The position numbers were made by a program, and so were the translations under genes. Of a stretch of DNA of 5,171 nt, positions 1-5,171 are shown piece by piece. Below the pieces are notes generated by a model that saw nothing but the letters and a program-made list of their open reading frames with translations, was not told where the DNA came from and did no database searches. The DNA comes from Moraxellaceae bacterium (lineage in GTDB: Bacteria; Pseudomonadota; Gammaproteobacteria; Pseudomonadales; Moraxellaceae): assembly GCA_030146505.1 (NCBI GenBank), contig JASLCO010000192.1, positions 1-5,171 on the forward strand. The letters run 5' to 3'. The first letter of the stretch is position 1; every line of letters begins with the position of its first letter.

Positions 1-683
1 CCGGCGTGGGGTTTGACGTGATTCCCACCGATTGTGTTGCAGCGGCGCTGAAAGCCGCCTTGCCCGATGCCACGCATCTGGCGCTGGGCTTTGATTCCCG
101 CTCCGGTTTTTCCCCGGGGACGGCAAAAACCTCTGTGGAAGGCCTGGGCCTGGGCGGAAGGGCACGCATCAAGGGCCGGATCACCAGGGTGCCCATGGCC
201 TGGAAGGTGAGGAAAATCCGTTTTGGTTCGGAAGAAAAGCTCGCCATGACCATACCCTGGGGCGATGTCAGCACGGCCTGGTACAGCACCGGCATTCCCG
301 ATATCGAGGTTTATGTTCCGGTTTCCGGACGCGTGGTGAAAAGTGCGCGCCTCAGCAATTATGTGCGGCCGCTGCTGGCGCTGGCCCCCGTGCAGAATTT
401 CATGAAGAGGCGCATCGCGCGCACGGTGAAAGGGCCGGACGAAGCCCAACGGGAAAAGCTTTCCACCGCTGTATGGGGCGAAGCCCGCAATGCAGCCGGC
501 ATGGTGAAGACGGCGCGCATACAGACGGCCAATGGTTACAGCCTGACCGTGACGGGCTCGCTGACCGTAGCCGAGCATCTTTTGCAGCATCAGGTGGCGG
601 GTGGCAGTTATACCCCGTCCCGTTTGCTGGGCGCCGATCTTGTCAGCCGCTTGCCGGGATCAGGTCCCATGGAAATCAGCTGA
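1..683 (+). CDS. Saccharopine dehydrogenase-like NAD(P)-dependent oxidoreductase, C-terminal part (5' end outside window)
   Basis: The reading frame is open from the left edge and stops at TGA 681-683, leaving 226 complete codons. The usual family length is, from memory, about 350-400 residues, so roughly the N-terminal third with the Rossmann nucleotide-binding fold is missing. The fragment begins GVGFDVIPTDC, the conserved segment after the Rossmann domain where the chain enters the catalytic or dimerisation region. It ends with the family-like pattern GGSYTPSRLLG followed by a short LPGS-type tail. The family includes saccharopine dehydrogenases and the 'trans-acting enoyl reductase' type proteins of lipid metabolism. 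Nothing here identifies the substrate, and the gene should not be called lysine-pathway saccharopine dehydrogenase. The GTG at position 6 lies inside the conserved block and is not a real start. It is convergent with htpX and shares its terminator. The family call is fairly sure; the function is unknown. Confidence 0.8.
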   Translation, partial: GVGFDVIPTDCVAAALKAALPDATHLALGFDSRSGFSPGTAKTSVEGLGLGGRARIKGRITRVPMAWKVRKIRFGSEEKLAMTIPWGDVSTAWYSTGIPDIEVYVPVSGRVVKSARLSNYVRPLLALAPVQNFMKRRIARTVKGPDEAQREKLSTAVWGEARNAAGMVKTARIQTANGYSLTVTGSLTVAEHLLQHQVAGGSYTPSRLLGADLVSRLPGSGPMEIS

Positions 684-761
684 CAGCTTTTTTCCGCAGG
701 TTTATACGAATGAATTCACACCTGCGTTTCTCCTGAATAAGGACGACAGCATAAAGCCCCA

Positions 762-796
762 AAAGAAAAGCCCCGCTTTTGGCGGGGCTTTTCTTT
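762..796. terminator. Bidirectional rho-independent terminator
   Basis: A perfect 15-bp inverted repeat (762-776 paired with 782-796) surrounds a 5-nt loop. The GC core GCCCCGC/GCGGGGC is flanked by an A-rich left arm and a T-rich right arm. Either strand therefore gives a GC stem followed by a U-rich run. It lies 78 bp after the stop of the plus-strand oxidoreductase gene and 21 bp after the stop of htpX on the minus strand, so it can end both transcripts. Confidence 0.92.
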
Positions 797-817
797 GGCG
801 ATTGCCAGCATCCGTAC

Positions 818-1711
818 TCAGACCTGCATGGCCTGCAAGGCTTCGATGCGTTTTTCCAGTGGCGGATGGCTCATGAAGAGCGCAGCAAAGCTGAAGCCCT
901 CGCGCTTGCCTTCGGTGATCGCCAGCGCAGTCATTTCCGCCGGCATCTGGTCAGGGATTTCATGTTCGGCCTGCAGGCGGCGCAGGGCGTTGATCATGGA
1001 CTGCTTGCCGGCCAGCCTGGCGCCGGCTTCGTCGGCGCGGAATTCGCGGAAACGCGAGAACCACATGACGATGGTGGAAGCGAGTATGCCCAGCACCAGA
1101 TCGCAAACCATGCTGGTGACGAAATAGGCAATGCCGGGGCCGTCTTCATTCTTGAACACCACGCGGTCCACGAAATTGCCGATGATGCGCGAGAAGAACA
1201 TCACGAAGGTGTTCACCACGCCCTGCACCAGAGCCAGAGTCACCATATCGCCATTGGCGACGTGGCCGATTTCATGGCCCAGCACGGCTTTTACTTCGTC
1301 GCGGCTCATGCGCTGCAACAGTCCGGAGGACACGGCCACCAGGGCGGCGTTCTTGTTCCAGCCCGTGGCAAAGGCATTCGACTGGTAGCTGGGGAAAATA
1401 CCCACTTCCGGCATCTTGATGCCGGCCTTGGTGGCCAGCTCCTGCACGGTGGCCACCAGCCAGCGCTCTTCTTCCGTGCGCGGATTTTCAATCAGCTGGG
1501 TACCGGTGCTGCGTTTGGCCATCCACTTGGAGATGAAGAGGGAAAACAGCGAGCCCACCATGCCGAAGACAAAGCAGAAGACCAGCAGGGACTGCAGGTT
1601 GAGGGTGTTGCCTGCACCGTGTGTTGAACCTACGCCCAAGATGCTGAGCACGAGGCCGGCAATCACGACGACGGCGAGGTTGGTCAGAAGGAACAGGAAA
1701 ATGCGGAACAT
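818..1711 (-). CDS. htpX: Membrane-bound zinc metalloprotease HtpX (M48B family)
   Basis: This 297-residue protein has close to the usual family length (E. coli HtpX is 293). HtpX is an inner-membrane endopeptidase that degrades misfolded or damaged membrane proteins alongside FtsH. Two hydrophobic segments lie near the N terminus (about residues 4-26 and 40-62), and two more follow the active site (about 155-175 and 193-217). The zinc motif HEIGH is at 146-150, with H146 and H150 as ligands and E147 as the catalytic glutamate. The likely third ligand is E223 in the REFRADEAG block. The conserved SHPPLEKRI block near the C terminus is also present. The ATG at 1709-1711 is preceded by AAGGAG at 1724-1729. 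The next gene upstream, a DUF192 gene, ends 141 bp away with no terminator visible between, so read-through is possible besides its own promoter. All key residues are intact. Confidence 0.97.
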   Translation of the reverse strand: MFRIFLFLLTNLAVVVIAGLVLSILGVGSTHGAGNTLNLQSLLVFCFVFGMVGSLFSLFISKWMAKRSTGTQLIENPRTEEERWLVATVQELATKAGIKMPEVGIFPSYQSNAFATGWNKNAALVAVSSGLLQRMSRDEVKAVLGHEIGHVANGDMVTLALVQGVVNTFVMFFSRIIGNFVDRVVFKNEDGPGIAYFVTSMVCDLVLGILASTIVMWFSRFREFRADEAGARLAGKQSMINALRRLQAEHEIPDQMPAEMTALAITEGKREGFSFAALFMSHPPLEKRIEALQAMQV

Positions 1712-1744
1712 GGACGTGTTGGTCTCCTTGTGAAGTCACACGGA

Positions 1745-1773
1745 AATTAGGGACAAGTGGGGATGATTTCAAG
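1745..1773 (-). promoter_or_regulatory. Probable htpX promoter, sigma32-like and/or sigma70-like
   Basis: Read on the minus strand, CTTGAAA (1767-1773) is followed after 14 nt by CCCTAATT (1745-1752). This resembles the heat-shock consensus CTTGAAA / CCCCATNT. The same bases also read as a sigma70 promoter, TTGAAA (1767-1772), 17 nt, TAATTT (1744-1749). Either reading predicts a start near 1737 and a leader of about 25 nt containing the htpX ribosome binding site. E. coli htpX is known to be heat-induced, which favours the sigma32 reading, but the -10 match is imperfect and the sigma factor assignment is inference. Confidence 0.55.
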
Positions 1774-1852
1774 CAGGATTTTGTGTTTCAGCCTGTAATT
1801 GCCGGACGTGAAACTTTTGTGAAAACAGCGTGTTGACCAATGGGAGCGGTGC

Positions 1853-2305
1853 TCAGGGTGTGGCGTCGTCGCAGCGGAAAGTGGCGGTGTCCCCCACTTC
1901 GATGTGATGGCGCTCGAAATCGCCCCGGGCCAGTTCGATGGCGCTGCCGACGGGGCCCGGCGAGCTGTGGCGGTCCTCGCTGGCCGGTTCCATGTCCACG
2001 ATGTCCAGCACACGGCCATTTTCATCCAGGAAGGCCGCAGACAGAGGGATGTAGGTGTTCTTCATCCATAGCGCGCGCACTCTGGTTTCTTCCCAGACAA
2101 ACAGAAGCCCGGGGCCGGCATCCAGCCGGCCCGACAAGCCCTCCTGCTGGTCCTGCCAGCTGCGCGCCACCGGCATCAGGAGCGTGGCGCCGCTGCTGAA
2201 ACTGACGTGGCAGAGTTCCGGCCCCGCGAGTGCGGCTGCCGGCAGCAGGGCCGCCAGCAGCAGGGCGCGCAGGCGCCGGCCGTCAGGCTGCTGCATCGGT
2301 GCCAT
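1853..2305 (-). CDS. Exported DUF192 family protein
   Basis: From ATG 2303-2305 the protein has 150 residues. The N terminus looks like a Sec signal peptide: arginines at 10, 11 and 13, a Leu/Ala-rich core at about 12-27, and likely cleavage after ALA at residue 27, giving a periplasmic protein. The mature part matches my memory of DUF192 (Pfam PF02643): a GLSGR motif near 56-60, a LLFVWEE strand, WMKNTYIPL at 80-88, a DENGRV turn, and a final SAIELARGDF...VGD segment at 121-139. Two cysteines (32 and 145) could form a disulfide. Its biochemical role is not known to me. The start overlaps the end of the aminotransferase gene by 23 nt, with only a weak distant GGAAAG before it, suggesting translational coupling. 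A second ATG at 2294-2296 would shorten it by three residues. The frame stays open further upstream, but those residues look like an off-frame reading of the neighbour. Confidence 0.85.
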   Translation of the reverse strand: MAPMQQPDGRRLRALLLAALLPAAALAGPELCHVSFSSGATLLMPVARSWQDQQEGLSGRLDAGPGLLFVWEETRVRALWMKNTYIPLSAAFLDENGRVLDIVDMEPASEDRHSSPGPVGSAIELARGDFERHHIEVGDTATFRCDDATP

Positions 2306-3758
2306 GGCGCTGACGGTAGCTTTCCAGGAAACGTGCAATACGCGTGATGGCTTCGCGCAGGTCTTCCTTGTTGGGCAGGAAGACGACGCGGAAGTGATCC
2401 GGCTTTGGCCAGTTGAAGCCCGTGCCCTGCACCAGCAGCACTTTTTCTGCTTGCAGCAGCTCCAGCACGAAGTCCTGATCATTGGCGATGGGATACATCG
2501 TGGGATCAAGGCGCGGGAACAGATAAAGCGCGCCTTCCGGTTTTACGCAGCTCACACCGGGAATGGTGTTCAGCATGTCCACGGCAAGATTGCGCTGCTC
2601 GTAGAGACGGCCGCCCGGACGTATCAGGTCGTTGATGCTCTGGTAGCCGCCGAGCGCAGTCTGTATGGCATTTTGCGCCGGTACATTGGCGCACAGGCGC
2701 ATGGAAGCCAGCATGTCCAGACCTTCGATATAGTCTTTCGCGATGCCCTTGTTGCCGCTGACCATGAGCCAGCCGGAACGGAAACCGGCCACGCGATAGG
2801 ATTTCGAGAGACCATTGAACGTCACGCAGAGCAGGTCCGGTGCCAGGGTGGCGAGACAGGTGTGCCGGGCTTCGTCGTAGAGGATCTTGTCGTAGATTTC
2901 GTCGGCAAAAAGCACGAGCTTGTGCTTGCGGGCGAGGGCGACAATGCCTTCCAGGATGTGCTTCGGATACACCGCACCTGTCGGGTTATTGGGGTTGATG
3001 ACCACAATGCCGCGCGTTTTCGGCGTGATCTTCTTTTCCATGTCGGCGAGATCGGGATACCAGCCATTGTTCTCGTCGCAGAGGTAATGCACCGGGGTGC
3101 CGCCGGAGAGAGTGACGGCCGCCGTCCAGAGCGGGTAGTCCGGCGCCGGGATCAGCATCTCATCGCCATTATCAAGCAGGGCCTGCATGGCCATGACGAT
3201 GAGCTCGGAGACGCCATTGCCGATATAGATGTCACCGGTTTCCACGCCGAACAGGCCTTTCTGCTGGTAGTACTGCATGATGGCCTTGCGCGCGGCAAAG
3301 AGTCCCTTGGACTCGCAATAGCCTATGGCCGTGGGCAGGTTGGTGATGACATCGGCCAGGATTTCCTGCGGTGCCTCGAAACCGAAGGGTGCCGGGTTGC
3401 CGATATTGAGCTTGATGATGCGGTGGCCCTGTTCCTCCATCGCCGTGGCGGCTTTGAGCACGGGGCCACGGATGTCATAGCAGACGTTTTTCAGCTTGGA
3501 GGACTTGGGAATTTCCATGGCGGACTCGCGCGGTGGTAGGGAAACGGGTTTGCTGCCGGCTTGCGGCGGGTTGTCGCGGCGCCAGCCCTGCATGTCGGCC
3601 AGCAACTGGTCGACGGTGGCCTGGCGCGGGCTGCGCCCCTTCTTGAGTTCGCCCACGAAGTTGGGGTCCTTGCGGAACAGGGTGCCGAACTGGGAGGCGC
3701 TGATGTCCGGGTAATCGGACAGGAACTGTTCCACTTGTTCCAGCAGGGGGAGGCTCAT
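2283..3758 (-). CDS. alaA: AlaA-type alanine/pyruvate aminotransferase with an N-terminal helix-turn-helix-like extension
   Basis: From ATG 3756-3758 the product has 491 residues, against 405 for E. coli AlaA. Residues from about 81 on are a full class I/II PLP aminotransferase very close to my memory of AlaA (YfbQ): SSKLKNVCYDIRGPVLK at the start, LNIGNPAPFGF, GNGVSELI, PAPDYPLW, NPNNPTG (255-261), ADEIYDKILYD with PLP-contacting D286, NGLSKSYRVAGFR with Schiff-base lysine K319, and HFR with carboxylate-binding R457. AlaA transfers the amino group from glutamate to pyruvate to make alanine in the cytoplasm. Residues about 3-59 are an extra domain and 60-80 a Pro/Ser-rich linker. The start was chosen for GGAG 6 nt upstream. 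ATG 3771-3773 adds five residues but has no ribosome binding site. ATG 3516-3518, matching the usual AlaA start, has none either. First gene of the minus-strand block; its end overlaps the DUF192 gene. Confidence 0.93.
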   Translation of the reverse strand: MSLPLLEQVEQFLSDYPDISASQFGTLFRKDPNFVGELKKGRSPRQATVDQLLADMQGWRRDNPPQAGSKPVSLPPRESAMEIPKSSKLKNVCYDIRGPVLKAATAMEEQGHRIIKLNIGNPAPFGFEAPQEILADVITNLPTAIGYCESKGLFAARKAIMQYYQQKGLFGVETGDIYIGNGVSELIVMAMQALLDNGDEMLIPAPDYPLWTAAVTLSGGTPVHYLCDENNGWYPDLADMEKKITPKTRGIVVINPNNPTGAVYPKHILEGIVALARKHKLVLFADEIYDKILYDEARHTCLATLAPDLLCVTFNGLSKSYRVAGFRSGWLMVSGNKGIAKDYIEGLDMLASMRLCANVPAQNAIQTALGGYQSINDLIRPGGRLYEQRNLAVDMLNTIPGVSCVKPEGALYLFPRLDPTMYPIANDQDFVLELLQAEKVLLVQGTGFNWPKPDHFRVVFLPNKEDLREAITRIARFLESYRQRHGTDAAA

Positions 3759-3764
3759 CGGGGA

Positions 3765-3768
3765 CTCC
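3765..3768 (-). promoter_or_regulatory. Ribosome binding site that sets the aminotransferase start
   Basis: On the minus strand, GGAG (3765-3768) sits 6 nt before ATG 3756-3758. No comparable purine stretch precedes ATG 3771-3773 or the internal ATG 3516-3518 where ordinary AlaA proteins begin. This supports translation of the extended form. Confidence 0.65.
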
Positions 3769-3779
3769 GGCATAGGGTT

Positions 3780-3808
3780 TTGATGGCGTATAGGCTATTT
3801 CCTATTTT
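3780..3808 (+). promoter_or_regulatory. Possible sigma70 promoter for msrB-gpx
   Basis: TTGATG (3780-3785), a 17-nt spacer, then TATTTT (3803-3808) lies in the only AT-rich part of the divergent intergenic region. It would give a leader of about 170 nt before msrB. The -10 is a poor match, and a start closer to the gene cannot be excluded. No convincing promoter for the divergent aminotransferase gene was found in the same stretch, although its promoter should lie here. Confidence 0.3.
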
Positions 3809-3972
3809 TTCTTTTTGCCAGCAGGGCAGGACAGAAAAGATGAGCTTTTTCGTGACTGCCGGGGCAAACCCCAGGAAATACCCTCGAGACAGCTTGAAGC
3901 CGGTGCCGGGCAGCCCCATAGGGGTTTCCCAGAGCCGGTTTCCCTGTCCCGGGGACGTCCGGCATGAACACG

Positions 3973-3982
3973 AGGAGGGAGG
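3973..3982 (+). promoter_or_regulatory. Strong ribosome binding site of msrB
   Basis: The purine run AGGAGGGAGG holds two overlapping Shine-Dalgarno matches, 9 nt and 5 nt before ATG 3988. It selects this ATG over the in-frame ATG at 3964, which lies upstream of the site and lacks one of its own. Confidence 0.8.
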
Positions 3983-3987
3983 CGCTC

Positions 3988-4401
3988 ATGAGTGACCACA
4001 AGCTGGTGAAATCCGAAGCCGAATGGCGGGCCGAGCTCAGTCCCGAGGAGTACCGCATCTGCCGTGAAAAAGGCACCGAACGTGCTTTTACCGGCGAGTA
4101 CTGGGACGAACATCGTGACGGCACTTATGTCTGCCGCGCCTGTGGCGAGCCGCTCTTCAGTTCCGGCAGCAAATACGATTCCGGTTCCGGCTGGCCCAGC
4201 TTTTACCAGCCGCTGGAAAAGGACATCATCGACGAGCATGGCGACAGCAGCCACGGCATGATCCGCACCGAGATCACCTGTCGCCGATGCGGCAGCCATC
4301 TTGGCCATCTTTTTCCGGACGGGCCGCGTCCTACCGGCCTGCGTTACTGCGTCAATTCCCTGTCGCTGACACTGCAGCCGGATGCTGAAGAGAAAACATG
4401 A
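3988..4401 (+). CDS. msrB: Peptide-methionine (R)-S-oxide reductase MsrB
   Basis: This 137-residue protein has the same length as E. coli MsrB. It reduces methionine-R-sulfoxide in oxidised proteins, normally using thioredoxin, and has no signal peptide, so it acts in the cytoplasm. Structural zinc is bound by two CxxC pairs, C49/C52 (CRAC) and C98/C101 (CRRC). The substrate pocket is marked by GWPSFY (68-73), HGM (89-91) and HLGHLFPDGPRPTG. The catalytic cysteine is C121 in RYCVNS. The recycling cysteine found in E. coli-type enzymes (SGCGWPSF) is serine here, S67. C25 in the N-terminal YRICREKGTE segment is the only other non-zinc cysteine and may take over recycling, as reported for a Xanthomonas-type MsrB subclass. 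The start at 3988 was chosen from its ribosome binding site. The next gene begins 43 bp after the stop, so the two are likely cotranscribed. Confidence 0.97.
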   Translation: MSDHKLVKSEAEWRAELSPEEYRICREKGTERAFTGEYWDEHRDGTYVCRACGEPLFSSGSKYDSGSGWPSFYQPLEKDIIDEHGDSSHGMIRTEITCRRCGSHLGHLFPDGPRPTGLRYCVNSLSLTLQPDAEEKT

Positions 4402-4444
4402 TTTTTTTTGAACAATAGAGCTGCAAAGCAAGAAGGAGAGGCCC

Positions 4445-4924
4445 ATGGCCAGTGTTTACGATTATTCCGCCAAAACCATCACCGGCCAGGACAAGGCCAT
4501 TGCCGATTTCAGGGGGCAGGTACTGCTCATCGTGAATACCGCCAGCAAGTGTGGTTTCACGCCGCAGTTCAAGGGACTGGAAGAGTTGTATGAAAAGTAC
4601 AAGGACAAGGGGCTGGCCGTGCTCGGCTTTCCCTGCAATCAGTTCCTGAACCAGGACCCGGCCGATGATGCGCAGATCAGCGAATTCTGCGAGCTCAATT
4701 ACGGGGTGACCTTTCCCATGTTCGCCAAGATCGATGTGAATGGTGAAAATGCCGACCCCATTTTCAAGCACCTCACCAGCGCTGCTCCCGGCCTGCTCGG
4801 CAGCAAGGCCGTGAAATGGAATTTCACGAAATTCCTCGTGGACCGCAACGGCAAGGTGATCAGCCGTTATGCCCCTGCCACCAAACCTGAAGACATTGCT
4901 GCGGATATTGAGAAGCTGCTTTGA
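4445..4924 (+). CDS. gpx: Glutathione peroxidase family protein, Cys-type and probably thioredoxin-dependent
   Basis: This 159-residue thioredoxin-fold peroxidase reduces hydrogen peroxide or organic hydroperoxides and lacks a signal peptide. The peroxidatic cysteine is C36 in NTASKCGFTPQ, with Cys encoded rather than selenocysteine. The rest of the catalytic tetrad is Q66 in GFPCNQF and W125/N126 in KWNFTKFLVDRNG. C64 is also present, and C82 in EFCELNYGVTFP matches the resolving cysteine of atypical 2-Cys enzymes. The C36/C82 pair has the same numbering as yeast Gpx3. This pattern predicts an intramolecular disulfide reduced by thioredoxin, despite the family name. The ATG at 4445 is preceded by AAGGAGAG (4433-4440). 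The gene is second in the msrB-gpx unit and is followed 58 bp later by a strong terminator. Both enzymes would draw on thioredoxin and answer oxidative stress. Family certain; electron donor inferred. Confidence 0.96.
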   Translation: MASVYDYSAKTITGQDKAIADFRGQVLLIVNTASKCGFTPQFKGLEELYEKYKDKGLAVLGFPCNQFLNQDPADDAQISEFCELNYGVTFPMFAKIDVNGENADPIFKHLTSAAPGLLGSKAVKWNFTKFLVDRNGKVISRYAPATKPEDIAADIEKLL

Positions 4925-4982
4925 GGCAGACTGTGTCGGCCACCACTTCAAAAAGAAGCCAGGGGTCTGGGTAGGCAGGCTA

Positions 4983-5015
4983 CTGAAAAAGCCCGGTTTT
5001 TCCGGGCTTTTTCAG
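4983..5015 (+). terminator. Rho-independent terminator of the msrB-gpx unit
   Basis: A perfect 14-bp inverted repeat (4983-4996 paired with 5002-5015) encloses a TTTTT loop. The core is GCCCGG/CCGGGC, followed by five T residues inside the right arm. It isolates the unit from the downstream tRNA gene. The A-rich left arm means it could also work on the minus strand. Confidence 0.93.
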
Positions 5016-5039
5016 CATATGGGCGGCCGGTCCGGCGGC

Positions 5040-5069
5040 TTGACGCTGGCTCTGCCCGGCCCCTAGAAT
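5040..5069 (+). promoter_or_regulatory. tRNA-Ala promoter with GC-rich discriminator
   Basis: TTGACG (5040-5045), an 18-nt spacer and TAGAAT (5064-5069) are followed by the GC-rich stretch GCGGACC. This is the usual look of stable-RNA promoters under growth-rate and stringent control. Transcription should start near 5075, giving a leader of about 30 nt before the tRNA. That leader can form a 6-bp hairpin (CTCGCC 5076-5081 with GGCGAG 5092-5097). Confidence 0.75.
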
Positions 5070-5105
5070 GCGGACCTCGCCAGTACCAGACGGCGAGTGC
5101 GGTAC

Positions 5106-5171
<66 letters not shown>

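Noticed and set aside
779..1627. Open frame of 282 codons on the + strand opposite htpX
   Set aside because: It begins in the terminator stem, is rich in His, Gln and Ala, and is antisense to intact htpX.
2055..3539. Long open frame of 494 codons on the + strand opposite the aminotransferase gene
   Set aside because: It is antisense to a clearly conserved enzyme, has no recognisable motifs, and its His/Val/Asp-rich make-up is typical of the complement of a GC-rich gene.
3786..3823. Candidate minus-strand promoter for the aminotransferase gene (TATACG at 3787-3792)
   Set aside because: No acceptable -35 element lies at the correct distance, so it was not listed although a promoter probably exists in this region.
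3879..3960. Resemblance of parts of the msrB leader (CCGGTGCCGGGCAGCCCC) to a cobalamin riboswitch
   Set aside because: The conserved core and B12 box are not present, and msrB is not a typical cobalamin-controlled gene.
3964..3987. Upstream ATG for msrB adding eight residues
   Set aside because: The strong Shine-Dalgarno sequence falls within this extension and serves the ATG at 3988.
3841..3995. Possible 51-residue leader peptide on the + strand ending over the msrB start codon
   Set aside because: The overlapping stop looks like coupling, but there is no good ribosome binding site and the Pro/Gly/Arg-rich sequence resembles translated noncoding GC-rich DNA.
4402..4409. Run of eight T residues just after msrB, as in a terminator
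   Set aside because: Only a weak 4-bp stem lies well upstream, and gpx follows closely with its own ribosome binding site. A real terminator lies after gpx.

Overview
The window looks like chromosomal DNA from a moderately GC-rich gammaproteobacterium. HtpX and the AlaA-type aminotransferase closely resemble my memory of the Pseudomonas and E. coli proteins. From memory, htpX, an aminotransferase gene, msrB and a glutathione peroxidase gene also lie close together in Pseudomonas. I cannot name the genus from the sequence. There is no phage, insertion sequence, CRISPR array or other sign of recent transfer.

Layout, left to right. (1) The 3' end of a saccharopine dehydrogenase-like oxidoreductase gene on the + strand enters from the left edge and stops at 683. 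A perfect 15-bp hairpin at 762-796 works as a terminator in both orientations and separates it from a convergent minus-strand block. (2) The minus-strand block reads, in transcription order, an alaA-like aminotransferase (3758-2283), a small exported DUF192 protein overlapping its 3' end (2305-1853), and the membrane protease gene htpX (1711-818). htpX has a good Shine-Dalgarno sequence and its own promoter, readable as heat-shock (sigma32-type) or housekeeping. (3) A divergent intergenic region of about 230 bp leads to a plus-strand pair: msrB (3988-4401) and a Cys-type glutathione peroxidase (4445-4924), closed by a strong intrinsic terminator (4983-5015). (4) A tRNA-Ala(GGC) gene with a stable-RNA-type promoter starts at 5106 and is cut by the right edge.

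The theme of the central genes is protein quality control and oxidative-damage repair. HtpX degrades damaged membrane proteins, MsrB reduces oxidised methionine, and the peroxidase removes hydroperoxides, probably with thioredoxin. AlaA makes alanine from pyruvate. The most unusual item is an N-terminal extension of about 80 residues on the AlaA homologue. It resembles a small helix-turn-helix-like domain that I associate with short stand-alone alphaproteobacterial proteins, and it is joined to the enzyme by a Pro/Ser-rich linker. The only good ribosome binding site lies before the extension, so the fused form is probably the real product. Other points of interest are an MsrB with serine at the usual recycling-cysteine position and a possible substitute cysteine elsewhere, and the overlap of the DUF192 gene with the aminotransferase gene.
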